Shown here piece by piece: positions 1 to 12,500 of a DNA stretch of 64,000 nucleotides; the first letter of the stretch is position 1; each line of letters starts with the position of its first letter. Under the pieces are notes generated by a model. The model searched no databases. It was not told the DNA's origin and worked only from the letters and a program-made list of their open reading frames with translations. Source of the DNA: Hofstenia miamia (Eukaryota > Xenacoelomorpha > Acoela > Hofsteniidae); NCBI GenBank assembly GCA_900660155.1, contig CABFPE010000229.1, positions 1 through 64,000 on the forward strand, read 5' to 3'. The translations under genes and the position numbers were made by a program.

Positions 1-374
1 TTTATCATGTGTTTTATAATGTGATCTATCACTTAATTTATTAATCATTCATTTAGATATGACCATGTGAAATTCATAATGTGTAAATACACATTGCGTT
101 TGTTTCCTACAGAATTCCCTCAACAACAGTGATGATAAACTAACACAATAGACAAATTCAATAGTAAGATATATATGGCCATTATAAGCAAAGTGTAGAA
201 TAAATTACATTTTTGTCTTGTCTTAAACACGTATGTGGTTTTTGCATAAACTAGTTTTTGGTTTTTTCCTAAAAATTATTTTGCTTTATTACCAAAATAA
301 GCCATTACGCTTCTAACAAGTATTATTATGATCTCTCTTATTCAAACATTTGTTATTAAATTTTCCCAAATAAA
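1..374. other. AT-rich non-coding DNA
   Basis: No open frame, repeat or RNA gene is recognisable here. It lies more than 6 kb beyond the 3' end of the Meis/hth gene. Confidence 0.5.
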
Positions 375-680
375 ACAAGTATGTAAAGTAAACATGTAAA
401 CTAAATTAATGTGGTATTTCCAATGTCATGTATGTTAATAAAAAAAACAAGTATGTAAACTAAACATGTAAACTAAATTAATGTAATATTTCCAATGTCA
501 TGTATGTTAATAAAAAAACAAGTATGTAAAATAAGTATGTAATCTAAATTAATGTGATATTTCCAATGTCATGTATGTTAATAAAAAAAACAAGATGTAA
601 ACTAAACAATGTAAACTAAATTAATCTGATATTTCCAATGTCATGTATGTTAATAAAAAAACAAGTATGTAAACTAAATT
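375..680. repeat. tandem repeat, ~72-bp unit, about 4.2 copies
   Basis: The unit begins acaagtatgtaaa and ends catgtatgttaataaaaa. Unit starts fall at 375, 447, 518, 590 and 661, giving periods of 71-72 bp. Copies differ by a few substitutions and one-base indels, mostly in the A-run. The array is non-coding and looks like a small minisatellite. Confidence 0.9.
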
Positions 681-705
681 AGGCCACGTAAATAAGCAAG
701 TAAAC

Positions 706-820
706 AAATTGGTTACATTTTAAGCAATAGACTGCAAACAATTCTAATCTCATGGGATTTTTTGAAAATTTCTCAGCCTCTCAAAAAATTGGTTACATTT
801 AAACAATAGACTGCAAACAA
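706..820. repeat. direct repeat pair, ~35 bp, 80 bp apart
   Basis: A block reading aaattggttacattt then caatagactgcaaaca occurs at 706-740 and again at 786-820 with small differences. It immediately follows the 72-bp array and may be an older local duplication. Confidence 0.75.
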
Positions 821-1112
821 ATGTCTTTGCCAACAAATATTATAACAAAAGAGAATATGTTCCAATGATGTCAGAGATACACAGACGGCCAAAGTACACA
901 ATTACAACATAGCCAAGCCAGACATCCCCGCCAAGGTCAAAAGGTCATTCGTGTAACATCGTCTTGCCCAATTCATACTACTCATGTAGTTTAATTTCTT
1001 GCATTACATGACATAAATAAAAATAATGCGCTTACTAATTTATTAATAAATTCGAAAATGTAAAAATAAAAAATGACCAGATTTCTTCTATCAAAGGAAA
1101 AATGGTAAATTT

Positions 1113-1640
1113 TTGCGACGCTGGATTTTTATGTGCCAACAAAAAATGTGTTGTCTATACAACAATGATGAAATTCCTACACAACACACTGCGTTATGTG
1201 GTTTTTGTGTAAGCAACAACCAACGGCAAACCTGTAGGGTGGCGGATCAAAAAATATCACCCGTTTCTCACTGTGGTGTACTTTGTGCACATGGAGGCGG
1301 TGACGATCGTGAAGCCTGTATGTTTGGGTTTAGTGGGCAGGCACAGTGGAAAAACTGTTAGCAACAATGCATAGTGGTGCACAGTATGAGTGCGTCTCAT
1401 GGTTTTCTTGTCAAGGACCAGCATTAGCTGTGCCTTATGTGGGTCACCAGAAGAATCTTACGATTAAACCGGTCTTAGTGGTCACACTTCTAGAGGTAAG
1501 GTCCGAACCTGGAAATTGCTATCACCAACAGTTCAGTTTGTTGACTGGTACAATAATCCCAACTACTAGCAGCAATTGCTTATTATTTCATTTTCTTCAT
1601 TGCAGAGGTAAAGATAATGATAGTTCATGGTTACTGTAGA
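1113..1640 (+). other. GC-richer stretch with open frames, unassigned
   Basis: This segment is clearly richer in G+C than its surroundings. It has two overlapping plus-strand open frames (82 and 97 codons). A strong donor-like sequence (gag then gtaaggt) lies near 1,496-1,503 and an acceptor-like tract (ttcattttcttcattgcag) ends near 1,606. I do not recognise either peptide. It could be exons of an unknown gene, an old transposon remnant or a conserved non-coding element. Nothing in the sequence decides between these. Confidence 0.2.
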
Positions 1641-1649
1641 AAATCATTT

Positions 1650-2830
1650 GCTCTCTGTAGTCAAATTCGTTGTCATTAATATTAAATGAATGCAAAGATA
1701 ATTTATTTAGGTTCTGGTATTTTACGAAGAAATTCTAATAACACTCTCAAATATTATATTTTTGACGCTGTTTTGGGTTACTGAAAATTTGTAGGACGGA
1801 ATTTGATAGTTCTCAACCTTATAGTTATTTATTAAATTATCACCAAGTACTATCATCTACACTATTTTTACTATATGGATGTGTTTATACTTATTCTTCT
1901 GAGTGCAATATTCAAGAACGTCAAATCTTTGGAACGGAAAAATATTACACAAACTCAAAACCGCGCCTAATGGTTGCCCCATTATTTCTTTGTTATCATT
2001 ACATAGCTTTTACTTTGTTCATTCCTTTCTTAATTTATTGTTTTTTTCACCATTTAAAGACATCATATTTTAATACTATAATTATGTATGAGATATAAAT
2101 TGGATTTTAGTTCATTGGTGTTTGTAGTATAGATAAAATATTATAAGATAACACAAGAGATTCTTTATTCCGATAAATGTTTACTATTTGATATCTGTTA
2201 AATTATCTAAATAGCATCATTCAATTCACATAACACATATACAAATCACAACTTGCTATGGATAAATTAACATAGTACTATTTTAATAACGAGTTATCGC
2301 ATATTTATTGTTATAAAATTTGTATCCTGGCTTTGATTTACCAGAAATATATTTTTTCTTTAGAAAAATTTTCAAATTCTTTTTAAAGGATTTCAATTTT
2401 TCAAAGTTTTTAGTTTCTCTAGATAGCGAAATTCCAGGTTCGAATGAGGACATTAATGAAGGATTTCTTTAAAACCTTTTTTTATGCTTAACACATGTAA
2501 TAGATTTGATTTTGAATTCTGTTTAATTGTGTAAATCCCGATATTTTAAGCGTATTATAAGGAGGTAGGTTTATTATTAGCTTGAAAAATGTTTGCAGTG
2601 TATGCAATATGAGGAGTTGTTTTGGAAAAAGAATTGAATAAAATTGTAATCCTTAATTTTCAATGAGTTTTTCGCTGATATATTTAATGCCTATTCAATA
2701 TCAAGTATTTTAGAGCACATCGCTTAGCTCAGTAATAAAGGTAACTTATATTCATAACAAAAGCATGGAAGAATTGAATTAATTGACAAAGTGGTAGCTA
2801 CCTAACTGCTAGTGTCATACTTTCTACAAT
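1650..2830. other. AT-rich non-coding DNA
   Basis: I see no gene, structured repeat or terminal inverted repeat in this stretch. Confidence 0.45.
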
Positions 2831-2839
2831 TATTAAAAT

Positions 2840-3480
2840 GTGAGAGTTGGACTTTAATTTTGAGTCAATAGTTACTCTTAGATATTTGAAAATGTCTATA
2901 AGAGAAAGATTAATATTATTTATATTCAAAGTCACAATAGAAACATCGTAATTACTTTTTTGGGCTGTAAAATACAATATTTTGTTTTAGTTTCGTTAAT
3001 TATGCATACAAAAATATGCTAGCAATGTGTTGCAATTCATTTCTATAGATTCCACTGCTTGGTGTATTGATGTATTATCACTGAAAATGGAAGGTTCTTC
3101 TAATGTATCCAAAAGAGCATTCATAGTTGAAAATTTTTCAAAAGACAAATTTGTTTTGATTATATAAATTATATTTTTAAAGCAACAATTATTCTGATCG
3201 AAGATCTTATTAATTCCAGTTAAAATTGATGTGTCTGTAATTGGAAGAAATGCTTTCTAGAATCTTTTTATAGATTGGAATGGCTTTTGCAATACTGAGT
3301 TTATCGGGATATTTGTTACATTTAATGCATTCATTAAGCAAGTCGTATACACGCTTTGCTTCAACATTTAGCGATTTTTTTTTAAAATACTATATAGAAT
3401 GGTTACAAGTTTCTTTGGATTTCCGAGCATTTAACATTTTGAAGCATTTAAAAACACTGTGTGAAACAAAATTCAGTTGA
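2840..3480 (-). mobile_element. decayed LINE reverse-transcriptase fragment
   Basis: Minus-strand translation gives pieces typical of non-LTR reverse transcriptases. Around 3,270-3,360 the frame reads YDLLNECIKC then YPDKLSIAKAIPIYKK, the block that precedes the RT palm motifs. Around 2,840-3,000 it reads KTKYCIL, then KYLRVTIDSKLKSNSHI, the block after the catalytic YADD motif. Many frameshifts and stops separate the pieces and the part carrying the catalytic motifs is not recognisable. It is an old, dead copy of the Jockey/CR1 type, similar in style to the elements at 27 and 54 kb. Neither end nor any target duplication was found. Confidence 0.6.
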
Positions 3481-3499
3481 ATTATTGGTTTCACTGATT

Positions 3500-5560
3500 T
3501 CAGTCAATTTTCGGACGAGAATTACGAACTAGAATGCTATTTTACGCAAAAAGCCATACTTTTTAAGCAAACTGTATTCTAAGTTTTGGACAGTCTAAAT
3601 AGGTTTACTTTGCTTAGTTAATGCTTAGGACAACTTGCAGCATTGGGCCATTCAAGATAAACTTTCTCTGCAATTTATTTCTAGCAACAAATCATTAACT
3701 TCAGTTTCATTGTCACATTGGGGATCACAATTTATCAAAATTTATATGAGTGTGGGTATATGTAGAACATGTTGAAAGAAACAATGCATTGGGAGCATAA
3801 TTCGTCCTCATAGCTTTTGTAGGTTCAGATTAAAGAAAACAGTCTATTCATTAGTTATTCAATAACTAAAGAAAAGTTTGCTGAAAAGCTAAAGGTCTTA
3901 ATAATATCTCAATTAAAGAAATTTGAAAAGATCCAAACTAATATATAAATAAATAAAATATACTGGCATTAAAATTTAAATGAAATTATATGCTTGTATA
4001 CAATTATAAAAGTCACTTGAGGATTTTTGGTACCTCCATGATAATACAAATATTCGATTTTATAATTCAAGCATTTATTTAGGCCAAACATTAAATTTCA
4101 TTATATTTCTTAAAGTATGATTTTTACTGCAAAAATGGCCTCAAATTCGTTTTTAGCAACATCAAATTGACCAGAAACACCGAAAAAAACTACTCAACTA
4201 AGGAAAAATTTTTTTGTCACACAGTGAAATTTATTTAAGCAGATACATCTAAAAGCAAATGAATTTGAATTAAACTTGAAATGTTCATGTTTCTCAAATT
4301 TGGTCGTGACACTACATTGCCTTCCATTAAATTTTCCCAATTTTATGAAATCTTAATTAAATAAAATTATATTTACGTGTACAATTCATTGTACACATGA
4401 TTTCCTTTCATATCAAGCCGCTATTCAGGTTCTATATTTGAATAATAAATTTCGTCGTATTATATTATAAAAAATGGAGTGTTGAAATAACTTCCAGAAA
4501 CTACTAAAGTCAGTTGCCGCCAAAACTACAAACCCTAAAATTATTCCAGAACTACCACCAGAATGCTCTTTTGAAATGGTCAGGTTCATCTGAGATGAAG
4601 TTTTCATCCTCTTACCTATTGAAATATTTTAGTTATTGAGGTTTGTTTTCTGATAGCAAAGAAAAAAATTTCTAAAATTTAAATTACTCGATGATAAATA
4701 TTACATATTTTCGTCGTGTGTTAATATAGTGCCTTTAACAGATTTTATGTGAGGAAAGATTTTTCGAAAACCTAAGTAGTAGTTCCGAATAGCACATCGA
4801 CTTCTTGTTTTCTTTATTCAAAAAGCAATCCCTTCCTTATAATTAGAATATTGATTTTGGATAAACCAGACATTTACAGTATAAAGTTGGCTTATAACAG
4901 GAGGTGATGTAGATTGCCAATTCGATAAAAACGTCAACTACATAATGTTATTCAGAATTATACTGCGAGTGATGTAATTTCCATACCCCTGATCAGTAGA
5001 GAGGAAATGCATGCTATTTTTGGATCTGCTAAATTGACAATGTATTGGCAGTGTGTCTTTGTTTTTGTAACCATTGGATTTACATAATATATTATACATA
5101 ATAAAAGGGTTGTTTTTAAGAAATATTTACAATTTAATGTGAACTTAATCAAATTGCTTCCATTGTAGTAATACATAACATTCAGCAGAAAGTATATTTT
5201 TAAATAATAATTTATCTAGGTAATTTCTTTTAAAGCATAAATCAAGTAATTTTCTGCATCAAGTCAATAATACGACCACCTCCAATGCAGCGGAAGAAAA
5301 GTATTTCTTGCAAAGCTGGTTTCCCTGATAAAATTACACAATATTTTAGTTTTAATTAAAAAAAATAGAAAACCCCAACTTGCAATTTCTACATAGACTT
5401 TAAAATGCTTCCAAAGCCAACGGCAAGATCTAAGGATTTTCATAGCAGTAAGGCTAACTGGTAACTTTCAATTTTAAGTAAAATAAAGTTAATATTGATT
5501 TATTAATTCAAGTAAATTACTAAAATGATTTCTATAAATTCGTATACACCTTAATTTCCA
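3500..5560. other. AT-rich intergenic DNA
   Basis: No gene or repeat is recognised. The short open frames here have no familiar motif and look like chance frames in AT-rich DNA. Confidence 0.45.
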
Positions 5561-5567
5561 ATGATTG

Positions 5568-6483
5568 TTTATTTTTATTTGACAACTATTTAGAAAACTT
5601 TTCAAACTGAATGATATGATATATAGAACTGTATAACGTTTGATATCCAGTTATCGAACTAGATGAATAGTTAAAAACATTATTAAAAAATTCTGAAAAC
5701 ATTATGTATGTACAGCACAGCGTTTGCTTTTAGAAAATATTTGTTTGGAATATGAAATTTGAAATATGTCAATTTTTATTGTCGTTTGAGCTTCTGAAAT
5801 TTTGCTATCCAAGCAATAATGCACTTAATAAATTCTATTGGATTCTATTTGATTTCATGACTTGATTAATTACAATAAACTTTTAAAAAAGAATCTTACA
5901 ATACTGTAATAGAAACGTTCATAATATTTTTATGAGGTACAGTAAACATAAAAAAAATTGAAAGCACGAATCTGTTTTTTTCGAATGTTTAATTTTTCTA
6001 AGGCAAACAGATACTAGAAAAAGGTTTGTTCCAATGCATTTATCTCATATTTAGTTAGAATTTGTATTGTATCCGTTTCCTTATTCAACGGTTGACAGTA
6101 TAGTAGCAGCAAAGAAAAAAATTAATTAATAATTCCATAACGCACGGTGACAAAACGAATGCTATGTAATGAGATTAAGAGTTAAGTCCGGTAAGTATCT
6201 CATTTCCCGCAATACCTTCCACATTTAATCTGATTTGATACAGGTATAATGAACAGAAGAAATAAACAATAATAAATTAAATTAAAGATTGGGAATGTCA
6301 ATTACATACAAAATCAACCCTGTTTCTGAAAACCAAATTTATCTTACAAAATGCTAGTAATAATTCATTCATTACAAATATAGGGGCAGCGAGGAGGAAA
6401 TACGCCCAGGAAAGCTAGAAAAAGTTTTGGTGTATTTCATCTCTGTGTAGGCAGTAGAACAACCCGAACAATGGATTTCAATG
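5568..6483 (-). other. probable 3' untranslated region of the Meis/hth gene
   Basis: This begins just after the stop codon at 6,484-6,486. Possible poly(A) signals on the minus strand are ATTAAA at 6,224-6,229 and two overlapping AATAAA hexamers at 5,568-5,579. Which one is used cannot be told from sequence, so the far boundary is provisional. Confidence 0.35.
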
Positions 6484-6531
6484 CTAGGAGTGTATATCCA
6501 TTAACATTGGGTCCATTAATGATGCAGCGCC
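6484..6531 (-). CDS. Meis/hth: Meis/hth last coding exon
   Basis: The exon encodes [15 protein letters not shown] and a TAG stop. It follows a good acceptor (ctctttttgtttag) and continues in phase 0 from the exon ending HPAQ. A terminal MDIH-type motif is, to my recollection, seen at the end of some Meis isoforms, which supports this as a genuine terminus. Alternative final exons cannot be excluded, because Meis genes are commonly spliced differently at this end. Confidence 0.8.
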   Translation of the reverse strand, partial: GAASLMDPMLMDIHS

Positions 6532-9500
6532 CTAAACAAAAAGAGGTGAATTTAAGTTTATATTTAACATTATACATAAAGTATAATGCAAGCACTAAGA
6601 TACATAAAAATAATATATTTTTATTGAAAGATTATTTATCCTATTAAAATGCTAGTATTCTCACATGTACACATGGTATTTTGCCTAGAATTATACCCCA
6701 AAGAAGTAACAACGGTTCATGGAAATTAAAACTTAATATGCACAAGTAAAATAAAAAATATTTGTTATGAAACATATTCAAACTTTTAACCTGATTAAAG
6801 CAAAGTATTCTGTAACTACTGAAAGATTGTTAACAATTTAGATAGTGTAAGGTAAAATTGAAAATTAGAAATATAAAGTTCTTGATGTTTGGCTGATAAA
6901 AAATCCCAAATGATTTATAATTGAATAAGATAAGTATTCCCCACTTATTCACCTGATCTTAAATGCAATTGTTATGAAATAATGGAACTTGTAGTAGTAT
7001 TTCTACATTCTTAGTGAACTTAAATGAAAAACATGAACGCTAAATAGCATGGCATTCAGAATACCTCATTCCACATAACAGCACATAGAATGGAATGGAT
7101 GCTGAAATATTGTTATATTCAGTAACCGTTTAGGAAAAATTCCATTGATATTGAAATGCACACATTCAAAATATTGACTGCAGATAATTTTAAGAATAGA
7201 ATGACAAAAAACAAAGACTAGGTGCGTAGAAGCAGCGTCCCTTTTGGATATTGAAAGCAAAGATACCTGAGCAGGGTGATATGAATGCTGCATTGATTGA
7301 TGATGCGCCATCATCATAGCATGATGCGGATGACCTGGAATTAGCATCGCAGTCTGGGGACTTGCATGTGGATGAAATGTAGGATACGGGGCATTTGGAG
7401 CAAAAGCACCTGGAGAAGGTACCTCATGGCCCATTGCATGAGGCAAACCTAAATTTTAATATTTAAATACATATTAAGCACGCTTGCAACAAATAAACAA
7501 TAACTAAATGATAAATTAAATTAACCAATAGTTGAAGGAATCAGCAGCTGGCTAACAATAGAAAAATAAATATATGGTGATGTAATTATAATTAAAAAAT
7601 TCATAATGGTGAAAATATAGAGCTCCGTATGGCATAAGGAATTATAAATTATATTCAGAAGTTAGAAACTAAATTCATGGCTATTCAATAACTACTCTGT
7701 GCAGCCCATTGTATATGCAACACTGAAAATTTTTAATGTTAGTGCGAAAAATATATGAACAAGGTTGTTACATTTGTGGTACCATTTTTTCAAATAGAGT
7801 AAACTGTCAATCGTTTTATTCTTGCTCTGCAATTTTATATCTCAAAATTTGCGATTTTAAAAGACTTCCAATTTTTCACCACTAAATAGCATTGAATATG
7901 TCGGTTATAACAAACTTAATTAGTGTTGAAATCACGTCAAGTGAAGAAGCAAAAAAATAAAAAGCATTTATAAGCTTAAAGCTTGGAGGAACAACTAAAT
8001 CGTGAAGAGAGTCAAGACAATGACAATAGATATGAAGGAAATATTTCACGCCGAAACTTGAAACTACTATTGTAGAAAAAAGTTAGAACCTATATCTTAA
8101 TAAATGTACACGTTCGTACAAGCAGGCAAACTTGTTTATACAACGAAATAGTTAGATCAGGGCTTGAATTCAATGAATAAAAAAAAAATTTCACATACAT
8201 GCGTGACCATACATGTGTTAAAAATGTGTTAATAAATAAGTAATAGCTGAGTTGAACGGTTGATTAACTCACCAGAATGGCGAAGGTAGCCTTGCTGGCT
8301 GTCGATCATAAAAGCTCCCATTTGCCCATCGGCGGCATAACCACTCGCGGCTGCTCCCATTACTAAAAAATACTCGCATATAATTTCACTAACGCCAATT
8401 TGATTAAATTTAGTCAATTGTAACAAATCGAATCCCGGGCCGAACATAAACGCGCGAAAAGAATACTGGAGGCCCCCGGCGCGCCATTTTCTAGTCGTGT
8501 CACATTTAATTAGCGAAATTCGCTAGGAAAAATGGCTAAAATTAAATAAAGAAGAAAGAATTTCAATTTACGATAATATGATTAATTCGCAGGCTTTTTG
8601 CTGAACAGACAATTTTTAAGTAGAGTTTTTAATAACACATTCCCTCAAAACAAACTCAGCGAGGCAGTTTTGAAAATTAGCAACGCCCTCTAACCAGGGG
8701 CTACGCAAAGAGAATTAATAAAAACGATATTGCATTATTAAAGAAAATAAAAATTCCAAAATTAAATCCAGAATTATAAATCCAATCAAACACTCTCCAT
8801 TTCGAACAATAATTAAAAATGTTCCTCAATAAATGTTGAAATGAAAATATCTAACACATTTTTTAATAAAAGCAACTCCACGTTAGTTAACCACTGAAAT
8901 TTTGTAATTTGAAGGAAATACTTGACGTTTTTACGATGTTCTGTTCTTTTAAGCCAAATTATTGTTTAGACCAAGTCAATGTATTATTACCAGCAACGAC
9001 TGCACTTAACGTTAAAAAATTACAAATGTTTTATAGTCATCAGCGCAATGAGACAAAAATCACATTTCATACGATATCAAAAAAGAAATGTAAACTTGAT
9101 AACACATTTCAATTTATTTTTTAAACTGATATTTTTTATAATTAACCAAATTTAAGTACAAATAAATAAATATTTTAAATCAATATTTGTAATAATTTAC
9201 CTGCACGATTCGACTGGTCAATCATTGGTTGCACGATACGACGTCTTGCGTTAATAAACCTAAAAATACAAAACATTAGTACTGAAAAAAAATTGAGTTC
9301 GATTTATTAAGGTCCAAAAGGTTTACTACTGACCACTGTTTTAGGATGAAATCAGCACAAGGAATAATTTGGTATGATATTTCAAAAAACAGAAACATCT
9401 TAGTAAAAATAAACCGAACATAGATTCGGATTCGATTTCGAATAATCGCAGGGCCCTTATATATATATATATATAAGAAGAAACGAACCACTAAGCGCAA

Positions 9501-12500
9501 GCAGAAAACATTAGTCTTACTCTATGAGATAATTCGGTTTGCGCAAATTATATATCCATCTTTGAGTAGAAAACCTACAAAAATTCTGAAATTCATGCTG
9601 ATTATAAAAAAAACTAGTTAATCCAAATTCCCATTGCCAATGGGTAACTATATTCATAGAATGGGTTCATCCTAGTTGGAATCAAAATAAAGTATATACA
9701 GAAAACAATGGCATTTAAGGGTTGAATTTTTCTATATTTCTAAGCTGATGTTATATTTCTATTTAAAAAATTGAAACGTAAGCCCTGCCAACAATTTCTT
9801 AACGTATAATTTATTACTGACACCGTAAAATTGGTAAATTGAGCAGAAATGGATGCTTCAAACATCAAATTATAGCTGATTTAAATTACATGGTATGTTG
9901 CGTTAGCGCAAGAAATCAGTACGCTAAACGGAGCTAATTCGTTGTCAATTGCTAACTATTACCATATATGAGAGGTGTAATGGTGCCAGTATATATTGTC
10001 ACACTAGCTGTCAGCTTAGCTAGTGCCCGCCCTCTTGCTTGCCCATCAAGAGGCCATATAATCGGACTCTCAACGCGATTTGCAAACGTTAGACTGTTAG
10101 ATGCAATTAAAAACAACACCTGCTTAAACAATGCAAGCTTCAATCCACACCATACAAAATACAACACTCTTATATCAACAGTCAGTTTTTTCAAAAACAA
10201 AATAATTTTAAGTGGACAACTTCAAATTCAACTGGTTGACGTAAAAATTTAACTATAAGCAATCCCAAAAATGTTTGTGTTTTCTAATATCTAAAAAACA
10301 ATTCCATAGTTGCTTTCCACAAATAAAATTTCTACAAAGATTTTTTATTAACAATAAAATAAAAAATTCATTTTTTCAAATATACATTAATCATACAAAA
10401 TCTGAAAAAAACATTCCCAAGTATTACATCTACATCTCCATTAACGTCAAATAGCAATTAAATTCATCTGATTCAACAGCCTTGTATTGTCTTACAACGA
10501 AGTAATGCAACATTACTTCTTTCAAGATACTTTATATACATATAGCTTCTCAATGCTGTTTGAGAATGTTAACACAATAAAATATCTCACTTCTTTAACG
10601 ACTTACATCCATAGTATAGTACAAGGGATTAAGCCCCCCTCATTTGAAGCAAATATTCGATGAAGTCCCCTCAAAGAAATGAACAACCCCACCAAAATAT
10701 TGAAACAGAGTACTCTGTCAGAATAAAAACTTCATTTAGCCCCACCAATCTTAAAGTATGTACTCCATCTTATATATAGTTCATTTATAGCAAACAAAAA
10801 GAAGATATAGTTTGATTATCTCTGAAGAAAAAATCATCTACATTACAAGCATCTTGCTCTAAAAACAATGGTTCATACATAACATGCGATATTTAAGCAT
10901 AGTTAATTGCAAAATTAATTTCCAATTTACATCAAAAGTTTAATAAATGTTCTTACTTGAAATTTACATGAATTGAATGGAAATGAAAAAGTTAGAGTGC
11001 ATAGATGCTTACCAATTATTGACTTGCAAAATAGTAAGGCCAGTGTCCTGTGCTAGCTGTTTCTTCTGCTCTTCAGAAGGGTATGGATGCTAAACTAAGC
11101 AAATTAATACAAATACTCAAATAGTAGTATTATGTTATAATAAATACATCCCAATATTTGAATTTATGCATAAAAACCAATATCTATGCCTGGTCATTGT
11201 TATTATCCAAGTAATTTAAAACAATTCACAAAATTCCACATACTGTTGTACAGCAGCAATTCCGGTTCTGATTCATATTTTGATTTACACATTACGTTCA
11301 ATTATAATGCATCCTGCATTTCAACAAGTAATCATTGAATTAGGCTTGTTAAATGTGAATGACGCCCCAATAAATCAGCATGGAATATGATATTGAAAAA
11401 GCCCGAAGACATGTTCTTTTGTCAAGCGCTGTTTGTATCCATATACTGTATACCACTTCTTTTAAAGAAATAAGGTGTACAAGACTTAAGTTATTCATAA
11501 ATTTTAGATTCCATAAAAACATAAAACGACTAGTGCAAAATTTATATGACTTTTAGCGGAATCTCAAATGACAAAATTATTTTTCAACCTCAAATGAAAT
11601 AATTATTCCTTATTTTACATTTAAAGCTATCTCAGAAATCGTTGTTTCATTGTATATATCTACGAAATTACAACTCCTATATATATGAGGTTTTGAAATA
11701 CAACATAGCATGTAATCAAGAAAATTGAATAAGAAAAAGCATTTTAAGCTTTTCTGCATGTTCATAAATTAGAATTTTGTTGTGTTAGAGATTTGTTTGA
11801 TTGCTGGAGAGTTTTGGATGGAGCTGTTACGTATGCAAAGTGTGACAGCGTGAGGAAATTAGCATGTTTGCGTATAATCAAGGAGTTAACATTTATAGAT
11901 TGCGACTGAATGAAGCGTTACTCTAGACAATTACAAAATTAGACTAATCTAAATTATGTATTTCTGAAATATATTTAAAGGAGAAATGTGTCAGATGAAG
12001 AAGAGGCAAGCAGATTGGGTGAGCACCGGGGCAGTGAGATGCTAATAAGGACGATAAGCGACCATCTGCGAATATTGGCGAGGAGCGATAGCGCACGCGT
12101 CCACGATTGACCCAATTCAAAAGTAGGAGAGAATTGCAAATGAGCGTCTAATTGCAAAGTGTAATTGGGGTAAGCATGCCAGCAAAATGTCCCCTCCAAC
12201 AAAAAATTCCATTCTTAAAAATGAGGAGCACATTTTATTAATAGAATCTCAGAGAAAGAGATTATCAATCATGATGCTGGTTGGGCAGATTGACTAGAAA
12301 AACCCCTGTCTACCATTTTGAACAATTGTTTATCATATAATATTTTAGGACTTATTAAAAAAGACTCTTAAGTAAAATCAATCAATAATCTTGAGAGACT
12401 TTACTGATGGAATTGACGAGATTACAAATGTAATGAAAATCTTTAGTAATATTAAAAGAGAAACAGAATCAGAAAAAAATATAATTTCAAACTTGGCATT

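Larger units (their letters stand above)
9260..11012 (-). other. Meis/hth intron inside the homeodomain (1,753 bp)
   Basis: It contains a short TA microsatellite (about 9,457-9,475) and, on the opposite strand, the 94-codon open frame at 9,968-10,252 listed separately. Otherwise it is AT-rich without recognisable features. Confidence 0.8.
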
